Assembly: GCA_027068765.1 (NCBI GenBank) | Contig: JAMOMC010000101.1 | Location: 1 to 33,086, forward strand | DNA: 33,086 nt | Direction of reading: 5' to 3' | Origin: Campylobacterales bacterium | Lineage (GTDB): Bacteria > Campylobacterota > Campylobacteria > Campylobacterales > QNZT01 | Shown here: piece by piece, positions 27,094-33,086 of the stretch | How positions within the stretch are numbered: the first letter of the stretch is position 1 | Layout: the number at the start of each line of letters is the position of its first letter | Program-made: the position numbers and the translations under genes | Notes under the pieces: model-generated | Database searches by the model: none | The model's input: only the letters and a program-made list of their open reading frames with translations | What the model was told of the DNA's origin: nothing

Positions 27094-27132
27094 TGACGAT
27101 ATAAATCAATAGATTTTATATTATTATCGTCA
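27094..27132. repeat. Inverted repeat upstream of the recombinase-like gene
   Basis: TGACGATA (27094-27101) and TATCGTCA (27125-27132) are perfect complements around an AT-rich centre that can extend the pairing partly (ATAAATC with GATTTTAT). It lies 39 bases upstream of the recombinase-like start, a suitable operator position for that protein's own helix-turn-helix. Confidence 0.5.
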
Positions 27133-27398
27133 ATAGAAAGCTTTTGCTACCTAGTTAATTTTGAATGATAATGGTAGTTTTGATTTTATAAAGATAATTT
27201 TTTTTGGCATGAAGATGCTAAAAATAAAGTGATAGAGAGAAATTAAGCTTGTTGATATGGGCTTATCTAGTAGTTTAGGAGATATTATGGGCATGATTAG
27301 GTAAGCTTTTTAATAAGTAGTTTTGCCTAAATTTGGGGATTTAAAACCCTCAAAAAAACTTTTATTAATTTTATTAATTATTTTCCTAAATTTTACGA

Positions 27399-27404
27399 TA
27401 TAAT
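27399..27404 (+). promoter_or_regulatory. -10 box of the Bax-inhibitor family gene
   Basis: A consensus TATAAT stands in an AT-rich upstream stretch. A leader of about 40 bases ends in AAAAGGAT before the ATG at 27454. No clear -35 is seen. Confidence 0.5.
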
Positions 27405-27453
27405 ATAACACTTTGTAATAAAAGTGACTTAATAACAAAAAAGGATATTTAAA

Positions 27454-28164
27454 ATGGCTTTATATGATAGAGATTATGTAAAAAATAGTAGTGTCGGCAC
27501 ACAAGCTGAAGAAGTTGAACAGGTACAAGGTGATAGAGCTTCGTTTATAAAGGCTACCTATCAGCTTTTTGCTGCAACGATGATTTCAGGGGCAGCTGGT
27601 GCATATGTAGGTATAGGTATAGCAGATGTAGTTGCTGCAAATTATTGGTGGATTGCAATTCCTTGGATGCTTTTTGGTATGTTTGGACTTATGATGGTTA
27701 AGGATAAAACACCGATAAATTATATAGTGCTTTTTGCATTTACTTTTGTTGGTGGTATCATAATGGCTCCACTTCTTAGTAATGTACTTGGTATGAGTGG
27801 TGGCGGTGCTTTGGTGGCAAATGCTTTTATCACAACTTCGGTGATATTTGGCTCACTTAGTATCTATGCGATGAACTCAAAGAGTGATTTTTCAGCTTGG
27901 GGAAAACCTCTGATGATTGCTTTGGTGATAGTGATAGTTGCAATGCTTTTAAATGCATTTGTGTTTAATAGCCCAATTATGCATGTTATCATGCTTGGTG
28001 GGATTGTTATGCTTATGAGTGGATTTATACTTTATGATACTCAAAATATTATCAAAGGTGCTTACTCTACTCCGATAGAGGGTGCTTTTGCTCTGTATTT
28101 GAACTTTTTCAATATGTTTACAGCAATTCTCCAAATATTTGGAATTTTTGGTGGCGACGACTAA
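27454..28164 (+). CDS. Bax inhibitor-1 / YccA family integral membrane protein
   Basis: A 236-residue protein with about seven membrane helices from residue 35 on. The cytoplasmic start (MALYDRDYVKNSSVGTQ) and FIKATYQLFAATMISGAAGA fit the family. MLMSGFILYDTQNIIKGAY is the BI-1 signature with the conserved Asp near the last helices, and ALYLNFFNMFTAILQIFG the final helix. In bacteria the family includes FtsH-interacting YccA and pH-sensitive calcium-leak channels; the role here is not shown. The ThiD2 gene begins inside its last codons. Confidence 0.88.
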   Translation: MALYDRDYVKNSSVGTQAEEVEQVQGDRASFIKATYQLFAATMISGAAGAYVGIGIADVVAANYWWIAIPWMLFGMFGLMMVKDKTPINYIVLFAFTFVGGIIMAPLLSNVLGMSGGGALVANAFITTSVIFGSLSIYAMNSKSDFSAWGKPLMIALVIVIVAMLLNAFVFNSPIMHVIMLGGIVMLMSGFILYDTQNIIKGAYSTPIEGAFALYLNFFNMFTAILQIFGIFGGDD

Positions 28165-28552
28165 AAACACTCTGCATCGATTAATCGATGCAAATCTCAA
28201 TCGTCTTCGTGAAGGCATTCGTGTTTGCGAAGATATTGAGAGATATATAAACAACAACAAACAACTCTCCCAAAAACTAAAATCTATTCGACATGAAGCA
28301 AGAGTAAAAGATGGAGAAATCTATCTAAAATCTAGAGATATCATAGGTGATGTACTAAAAGAGACAACCTTGTCAGAAACCAAAAGAGAAGATATAAAAT
28401 CAATTCAAATTTCAAATATCAAAAGAGCTCAAGAGAGTGCAAGAGTGCTTGAAGAGAGCTTAAAGCTAATAGATACAAAAGAGGCTGAAAAATTTAAACA
28501 GATACGATATGAGTTGTATGATGTTGAGAAGGGAATTTTTGAAAATATTTAG
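28151..28552 (+). CDS. thiD2: Standalone ThiD2-type thiamine biosynthesis protein
   Basis: A protein of about 133 residues. HRLIDANLNRLREGIRVCED, then ERYINNNKQLSQKLKSIRHE and NIKRAQESARVLEESLKL, match the ThiD2 domain. That domain is usually fused to ThiE (often labelled thiamine-phosphate pyrophosphorylase) and has been described as a monofunctional HMP-P kinase. No ThiE domain follows. Starts TTG 28139, TTG 28148 and GTG 28151 are possible; I prefer GTG 28151, which leaves a 14-base overlap with the Bax-inhibitor gene. It converges with the BioC-like gene, sharing four bases. Confidence 0.75.
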   Translation: MATTKNTLHRLIDANLNRLREGIRVCEDIERYINNNKQLSQKLKSIRHEARVKDGEIYLKSRDIIGDVLKETTLSETKREDIKSIQISNIKRAQESARVLEESLKLIDTKEAEKFKQIRYELYDVEKGIFENI

Positions 28553-29232
28553 TTTTTAGTTTTCCCCCAAATAAACATAACTTCAAACTCTAAATATTTA
28601 TGAGGATAGCTAGAAATTAGTTTTTTTGTATCTTTAAAGTTTAATTTTCTCACTCCCGTGCTAACTCCACTATTTTTAATGTAGCGAAACTTTGAGAGAT
28701 TATCTTCAAAATCTAGCTTATAATTAACTATTTCATAATCAAATTCAAAGTAGCGATTTAAAAGTTTTATTAGTTCATCTTTATTTGGTAAAAAGGTTTT
28801 TAAATTTGCAACTTCATAGATTGTTTTAAATGTGCCATCACAAAATATAGAAAAAGCTATTTTATCTGTTTTTTTAGATATTTTTTGAAAAAGTGCATCT
28901 AAGTTTTTTGCCCATTGAATGGCCGAAGATGAGATGATTATATCAGCTTGATTAAATTCATATGTTTCAAAATCTTCATTTATAAGCTTTATTTTGGAAT
29001 TTGTAGTATGCAATAAACACATATTTGTCGCACTGTCAATGCCTGTAAACTCCTCTATTTGCCAGAAAATTTGCTCATATACAGCACCACTTCCACACCC
29101 TAAGTCTAAAATTCTTTTAGGATTTGATTTGATGTTTTCTATCAGTTTTTTTACAACTTTTTTCTGAATAACATTGTGTTTTGTATAAGAAAAGGCTTTT
29201 TTAGAGAACTCGTTTGTCTGAATTGATGGCAT
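28549..29232 (-). CDS. BioC-like SAM-dependent methyltransferase
   Basis: A class I methyltransferase of about 227 residues. FSKKAFSYTKHNVIQKKVVK is the BioC-style start, RILDLGCGSGAVYEQIF the SAM-binding motif I, and ADIIISSSAIQWAKNLDALF motif II/post, typical of malonyl-ACP O-methyltransferases that start biotin synthesis. No bio genes are adjacent, so a general methyltransferase is possible. The ORF can be extended to TTG 29271, but that falls in the promoter palindrome. ATG 29232 fits family length; ATG 29241 is the alternative. Confidence 0.7.
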   Translation of the reverse strand: MPSIQTNEFSKKAFSYTKHNVIQKKVVKKLIENIKSNPKRILDLGCGSGAVYEQIFWQIEEFTGIDSATNMCLLHTTNSKIKLINEDFETYEFNQADIIISSSAIQWAKNLDALFQKISKKTDKIAFSIFCDGTFKTIYEVANLKTFLPNKDELIKLLNRYFEFDYEIVNYKLDFEDNLSKFRYIKNSGVSTGVRKLNFKDTKKLISSYPHKYLEFEVMFIWGKTKN

Positions 29233-29255
29233 TTTTAACATTACTTTTAAAAAAT

Positions 29256-29283
29256 TTAGATATAATCGCAAAATTATATCTAA
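29256..29283. promoter_or_regulatory. Palindromic divergent promoter of secG and the methyltransferase gene
   Basis: TTAGATATAAT (29256-29266), CGCAAA, ATTATATCTAA (29273-29283) is a perfect 11-bp inverted repeat. Each arm contains TATAAT, one reading toward secG (29261-29266) and one toward the methyltransferase gene (29278-29273). The start sites would nearly face each other, so the two polymerases must compete. Confidence 0.6.
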
Positions 29284-29298
29284 AAAAGGTTTTAATTT

Positions 29299-29712
29299 AT
29301 GACATCAGTTCTTTTAATATCACAATTTGCACTTGCAGTAATTTTAACAATTGTAGTGCTTTTACAAAAAAGTTCATCAATCGGATTAGGAGCATATAGT
29401 GGAAGCAATGAGTCTGTCTTTGGAGCTAAAGGTCCAGCTGGATTTTTGACAAAAATGACATTTTTTCTTGGATTTTTATTTGTTATCAATACTTTGACAC
29501 TTGGTTACTTTTACAATCAAGATAGAAAAGCTTCAATCATCGATGGCATCAGTGTTGAACAAAATGTTCCATCATCACCAGTAGCTCCTATAAAAGGCAA
29601 TGCTCCACAAGCTCCGTCAAGCTCATCTGTACCAGAAGCTAGTGTTCCAGTAGTTCCTAGCTCTCCTGCAGTTCCACAAGCTCCAGTGGTTGAGATAAAT
29701 CAATCAAAATAA
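29299..29712 (+). CDS. secG: Preprotein translocase subunit SecG
   Basis: A 137-residue subunit of the SecYEG channel that aids SecA-driven export. Two membrane helices, at 4-22 and 53-70, enclose the conserved [20 protein letters not shown] and [18 protein letters not shown]. The C-terminal 60 residues are an Ala/Pro/Ser/Val-rich tail, longer than the E. coli protein but usual in this phylum. The SD AAAAAAGG precedes the ATG. It heads the run secG-frr-pyrE-ugd. Confidence 0.93.
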   Translation: MTSVLLISQFALAVILTIVVLLQKSSSIGLGAYSGSNESVFGAKGPAGFLTKMTFFLGFLFVINTLTLGYFYNQDRKASIIDGISVEQNVPSSPVAPIKGNAPQAPSSSSVPEASVPVVPSSPAVPQAPVVEINQSK

Positions 29713-29725
29713 AAAGGAAAACCCA

Positions 29726-30286
29726 ATGGATTTAAGTGAAATTTACAATCACCAAAATGAGGGAAACGATAAAGCAACAGATGCTCTTAAGAAAGAGTTT
29801 ATGACTATTAGAAGTGGAAAAGTATCTACAACTATTCTTGATAATATCACGATAAATTATTATGATAATCCAACACCTCTAAATCAAGTAGGATCAGTTT
29901 TAGCAACAGATGCAACAACTATCACCATATCTCCTTGGGAAAAAAATCTTTTAGGTGATATAGAAAAAGCGATAATGTCTGCAAATATAGGCATAAACCC
30001 GAATAATGATGGCGAAGTAATAAAACTTTTTTTCCCACCAATGACAACTGAACAAAGAGCTGAGAGTGCAAAAAAAGCAAAAGGCATGGGTGAAAATGCA
30101 AAAATTTCAGTTAGAAATGTGCGAAAAGATGCAAACAATAGAGTAAAAAACTTGGAAAAAGAGAAAGAGATTACAGAAGATGAGAGCAAAAAAGCTCAAG
30201 ATCAAATCCAAAAAGCAACCGATAATACATCTACTAAAATTGATACTCTCGTAAAAGAGAAAGAAGCGGAACTTCTAAAAATATAG
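29726..30286 (+). CDS. frr: Ribosome recycling factor
   Basis: A 186-residue tRNA-shaped factor that with EF-G splits the post-termination ribosome. [20 protein letters not shown], then [19 protein letters not shown] and the highly charged helix [20 protein letters not shown] match the family along its full length. The SD AAAAGGAAAACCC precedes the ATG. Its TAG directly abuts the pyrE ATG. Confidence 0.97.
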   Translation: MDLSEIYNHQNEGNDKATDALKKEFMTIRSGKVSTTILDNITINYYDNPTPLNQVGSVLATDATTITISPWEKNLLGDIEKAIMSANIGINPNNDGEVIKLFFPPMTTEQRAESAKKAKGMGENAKISVRNVRKDANNRVKNLEKEKEITEDESKKAQDQIQKATDNTSTKIDTLVKEKEAELLKI

Positions 30287-30898
30287 ATGAAAAATTTAGA
30301 AGATATTTATAGAGATGCAGGAGCATATCTAGAGGGGCATTTTTTACTTAGTAGCGGAAAACATTCGCAATTTTATCTCCAAAGTGCCAAAGTTTTAGAA
30401 GATCCAAAAGTAGCTTCACTTTTAGCAAAAAAACTAGCTGATATGATTAAATTCTCAGGTATAAAAGTAGATACAGTCTGCTCACCGGCCCTTGGTGGCA
30501 TCTTAGCTGGGTATGAGTTAGCAAGAGAGTTAGATGCAAGGTTCATTTTTACAGAAAGAGTTGATAAGGTTATGACACTAAGACGAGGCTTTGAAGTTTC
30601 TAAGGGTGAAAATATCTTGATTTGTGAAGATATCATAACTACAGGGGGTTCAGCACTTGAAGCTGCAAAAGTAGTTCAAAAAAGTGGAGCAAATATTGTT
30701 GCATTTTCAGCACTTGCAAATCGTGGATTTTGTAAAACGGATGGAAGTAGCATAAGTTCAAAAAATGAGTGTAAACTCCCTTGTGATGTGCCATTTTTTG
30801 CATTAGATGATTTTATATTTGATATTTATGATAGTGAAAATTGTCCACTTTGTAAAGATGGCTCAATTGCAATTAAACCAGGAAGTAGAGGAAACTAG
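30287..30898 (+). CDS. pyrE: Orotate phosphoribosyltransferase
   Basis: A 203-residue enzyme joining orotate and PRPP to give OMP in pyrimidine synthesis. [20 protein letters not shown] is the N-terminal signature, [18 protein letters not shown] follows, and [20 protein letters not shown] is the PRPP-binding loop. The C-terminal part has CPLCKDGS and other Cys residues, a feature of one PyrE subfamily. It directly abuts both frr and ugd. Confidence 0.95.
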   Translation: MKNLEDIYRDAGAYLEGHFLLSSGKHSQFYLQSAKVLEDPKVASLLAKKLADMIKFSGIKVDTVCSPALGGILAGYELARELDARFIFTERVDKVMTLRRGFEVSKGENILICEDIITTGGSALEAAKVVQKSGANIVAFSALANRGFCKTDGSSISSKNECKLPCDVPFFALDDFIFDIYDSENCPLCKDGSIAIKPGSRGN

Positions 30899-32221
30899 AT
30901 GAATATATCGGTAATTGGAACAGGTTATGTTGGACTTGTCACTGGAACTTGCTTTGCTGAAATGGGAAATAGAGTAACTTGTGTTGATATAGATGAAAAA
31001 AAAGTAGATGATTTAAAAAAAGGTATTATCCCTATATATGAGCCTGGATTAGAGAAGATGGTTCTTAACAATTTTGATATTAAAACTTTAAACTTCACAA
31101 CAGATATAAAAGAGGCACTTTTAGATAGTAGTATCTGTTTTATCGCCGTTGGAACACCAATGGGGGAAGATGGAAGTGCGGATTTACAATATGTATTAGC
31201 AGTTGCAAAAAGCATTGGCGAAAACATGACTCATCATATGTATATCATAGATAAATCAACAGTTCCAGTTGGAACGGCCGAAAAAGTTAGAAAAATGATA
31301 CAAGATACACTAGATGCAAGAGGAAGCTCTTTGACATTTGATGTTATCTCTAATCCAGAGTTTTTAAAAGAGGGAGCGGCAGTTGGGGACTTTATGAAGC
31401 CAGATCGTGTTGTAATTGGTGCTGATAATGAAGATGCATTTGAGATGATGAGAGAGCTTTATTCACCTTTTACCCACTCACGAGAGAGATTTGTAGCGAT
31501 GGATATAAAATCAGCAGAGATGACAAAATATGCTGCAAATGCGATGCTTGCAACAAAGATAAGCTTTATGAATGAGATAGCAAATATCTGTGAAAGAGTT
31601 GGAGCTAATGTAAATAAAGTTAGAGAAGGCATAGGAAGTGACAGTCGTATAGGTTATAGTTTTATCTATCCAGGTTGTGGATATGGTGGGAGCTGTTTTC
31701 CAAAAGATGTACAAGCTTTAGCAAAAACAAGTGAAAAATTTGGATATGAGCCAAAACTTTTAAATGCAGTAGAAGCTGTTAATTATGCACAAAAAAGAGT
31801 TATTAGTGATAAAGTGATAAAAAGATTTGGTGAGGATTTGACAGGTTTTACATTTGCTGTATGGGGATTGGCATTTAAGCCAGAGACTGATGATATGAGA
31901 GAGGCTAGTTCTATTACTATTATCAATGAGCTTACTAAAAGAGGTGCAAAGATAAAAGCATATGATCCAAAAGCGGAAAATGAAGCAAAATCTCACTATC
32001 TAAAAGAAAATGATAGTGTTCAGTATCTATCTTCAAAATATGATGCTTTAAATGAAGCAGATGCTATGATTTTGGTGACAGAGTGGAAAGAGTTTAGAAG
32101 TCCTGATTTTGGTGAGATGCAAAAAAGACTTAAAAATTTAGTTATATTTGATGGTCGAAATCAGTATAGTAGAAAAAGATTGGAAGATAGTGGGTTTGAG
32201 TATTTCGAGATAGGGGTGTAG
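30899..32221 (+). CDS. ugd: UDP-glucose 6-dehydrogenase
   Basis: A 440-residue NAD-dependent enzyme oxidising UDP-glucose to UDP-glucuronate for surface polysaccharides. The Rossmann motif is VIGTGYVGLVTGTCFAEMG, then NPEFLKEGAAVGDFMKPDRV, and the catalytic Cys C266 in GYGGSCFPKDVQAL. The C-terminal UDP-binding domain holds AVWGLAFKPETDDMREASS. Its ATG directly follows the pyrE stop. GDP-mannose dehydrogenase is a related alternative but the motifs favour UDP-glucose. Confidence 0.92.
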   Translation: MNISVIGTGYVGLVTGTCFAEMGNRVTCVDIDEKKVDDLKKGIIPIYEPGLEKMVLNNFDIKTLNFTTDIKEALLDSSICFIAVGTPMGEDGSADLQYVLAVAKSIGENMTHHMYIIDKSTVPVGTAEKVRKMIQDTLDARGSSLTFDVISNPEFLKEGAAVGDFMKPDRVVIGADNEDAFEMMRELYSPFTHSRERFVAMDIKSAEMTKYAANAMLATKISFMNEIANICERVGANVNKVREGIGSDSRIGYSFIYPGCGYGGSCFPKDVQALAKTSEKFGYEPKLLNAVEAVNYAQKRVISDKVIKRFGEDLTGFTFAVWGLAFKPETDDMREASSITIINELTKRGAKIKAYDPKAENEAKSHYLKENDSVQYLSSKYDALNEADAMILVTEWKEFRSPDFGEMQKRLKNLVIFDGRNQYSRKRLEDSGFEYFEIGV

Positions 32222-32230
32222 TTTTAAAAA

Positions 32231-32250
32231 TAGGGTATATTTCAACCCTA
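32231..32250. terminator. Weak stem-loop between ugd and the ComEA-like gene
   Basis: TAGGGT (32231-32236), an 8-base loop, ACCCTA (32245-32250). It lies between two convergent genes and can form on either strand, but the stem is only six pairs and no T-run follows on the plus strand. On the reverse strand the stem is followed by TTTTTAAAAC. Confidence 0.45.
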
Positions 32251-32254
32251 CTAA

Positions 32255-32485
32255 CTAATTCTCACTTTTGATAATTTGAACGATTTTTTTACCAATACCC
32301 TTAACATTTTTAAGCTCATCAACACTGCCAAACTTACCATGTTCATCTCTATAAGCGATAATTCTCTCAGCTTTTTTATCACCAATTCCTTTGATAGTTG
32401 TAAACTCTTCAGCAGAAGCGGTATTGATATCTATAGCAAATAAACTTGCAGCAGCGATTAAAAGTGAAAATAGTATTTTTTTCAT
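32255..32485 (-). CDS. Small exported helix-hairpin-helix protein (ComEA-like)
   Basis: A 76-residue protein with a signal peptide (MKKILFSLLIAAASLFA) and one double helix-hairpin-helix domain: INTASAEEFTTIKGIGDKKA and GSVDELKNVKGIGKKIVQII. This is the DNA-binding end of ComEA, which binds incoming DNA in the periplasm during natural transformation. The membrane anchor and linker of classical ComEA are replaced by a cleavable signal, as in many Gram-negatives. The ATG at 32485 is chosen because AAGGA is eight bases ahead; the ATG at 32494 is too close. Confidence 0.85.
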   Translation of the reverse strand: MKKILFSLLIAAASLFAIDINTASAEEFTTIKGIGDKKAERIIAYRDEHGKFGSVDELKNVKGIGKKIVQIIKSEN

Positions 32486-32920
32486 ATAAAACATCCTTGT
32501 GTAAAATTTTTGTTACAAAGGTAAAATCGGTTTGTTTTTTAGGTTCTGAAGTAGGAAGATATAAATTTGTATAGATTTAATAAAAAATGAAAATAGTTGG
32601 TTTTTATGTATTGTTCAAGAAATTAAATCAGAGAATTTGAGTTATGATTTTTGTGATTGATAAAAAACTAATCCAATAAATAAATTATTTTCCATTGTTA
32701 TAATATTAAATTTTGTGTTTCAAGTTGGATAATTTTTTATCTTTTCTTTTTCATTAAGTTTATTTGTAACCATTCAGCACCCTAACCAAGAGGGACAAAA
32801 GCCCTACTCACAAAAACATTATTAAGTTCAAGCAAGACAGACCTGGGGTTTGCAGTTTAAGCTTTTTCAAAGCAAAAAACCAATAAGAATAGATACAATT
32901 TTTATTCCCATAAAAGGCAA
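32486..32920. other. 435-bp gene-free stretch ending in a probable IS terminus
   Basis: The first 250 bases are very AT-rich, with many stop codons in all frames and no recognisable gene. From about 32774 the composition changes (CAGCACCCTAACCAAGAGGG and CCTGGGGTTTGCAG), which probably marks the left end of the insertion sequence whose gene starts at 32921. The element's exact end and inverted repeat cannot be fixed without its other side. Confidence 0.4.
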
Positions 32921-33086
32921 ATGAATATGAAAGAAAAAACATATAAAAGTCCACTAAAGAAACTCGTAAGATTTTTTGAACAAAGCAGAGATGGCTGGAA
33001 AACAAAATATTTTGAAAAAAAGAAAGAGTTAAAAAGAGTGACAAATCATATATATGATTTAGAAAAAAGAAAAGATGATTGGAAAA
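32921..33086 (+). CDS. Transposase-type protein, N-terminal fragment (runs off the right edge)
   Basis: The open frame from ATG 32921 (or ATG 32927) runs to the window end, about 55 residues: MNMKEKTYKSPLKKLVRFFE, then QSRDGWKTKYFEKKKELKRV and EKRKDDWKK. This charged, coiled N-terminus with repeated SRD-x-WK units is one I associate with a group of insertion-sequence DDE transposases. The catalytic part lies outside the window. An AAAGGC ribosome site precedes the start. Confidence 0.5.
   Translation, partial: MNMKEKTYKSPLKKLVRFFEQSRDGWKTKYFEKKKELKRVTNHIYDLEKRKDDWK

Larger units (their letters stand above)
27056..27453. other. 398-bp divergent intergenic region
   Basis: It contains, left to right: the SD of the recombinase-like gene, an inverted repeat at 27094-27132, a coding-like relic at about 27184-27304, a small stem TTGGGG...CCCTCAA (27333-27351), and the promoter of the Bax-inhibitor gene. 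TATAAT at 27399-27404 lies 50 bases before its ATG. I see no complete gene here. Confidence 0.6.

Noticed and set aside
32808-33044. A 78-residue reverse frame at the right edge
   Set aside because: It is antisense to the transposase-type frame, which has a better start and composition.

Overview
The window looks like the replication-origin region of a chromosome from a low-GC Campylobacterota (Epsilonproteobacteria), most likely a Sulfurimonas or close relative. This rests on recognised gene content (dnaA-dnaN-gyrB-queF next to ruvC, ccoG, rlmN, an epsilon-type NrdA, standalone ThiD2) and on base composition. The species itself is an inference.

Left edge (1-1230): an insertion-sequence graveyard. 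It holds the start of an IS21-type istA running off the edge, the 3' part of an IS630-type transposase cut at the IS21 end, a decayed IS200/IS605 tnpA fragment and an IS4-type fragment abutting a tRNA-Ser(GGA).

Origin block (1249-8881): a TerB-like protein, the SRP RNA on the opposite strand, then a leftward set dnaA, dnaN, gyrB, queF and an HD-domain protein, with ruvC divergent from dnaA. The dnaA-dnaN gap carries clustered TTTTCACA boxes, a TAG triplet run and an AT-rich stretch, and is the likely oriC. A second box cluster lies upstream of dnaA. Most genes point away from this gap on both sides, as expected around an origin.

Housekeeping block (8902-20130): a short RhuM-like protein, a PfkB kinase overlapping an agmatine deiminase, beta-carbonic anhydrase, hisF, a SIMPL-domain protein, a nucleosidase-like protein, rlmN, an overlooked 32-residue membrane protein, an RluA-type pseudouridine synthase, purB and nrdA. 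Two perfect parS 16-mers lie inside coding genes here and a third, one base off, sits in an intergenic palindrome. All are within 9 kb of oriC.

Envelope and signalling block (20244-24928): an OmpA-type protein, a membrane coiled-coil protein, a diguanylate cyclase with an I-site, a lipoprotein and a secreted protein with an internally duplicated domain.

Right part (24945-33086): ccoG with an upstream serine-recombinase-like protein that lacks the catalytic residues, a Bax-inhibitor-1 family protein, thiD2, a BioC-like methyltransferase, a rightward run secG-frr-pyrE-ugd, a ComEA-like protein, and the start of another transposase-type gene at the edge.

I saw no complete new defence or mobile system. 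The most interesting items are the origin architecture, the parS cluster, the hidden small protein, the catalytically dead recombinase next to ccoG, and the Shine-Dalgarno-sequestering hairpin at 23163-23202.
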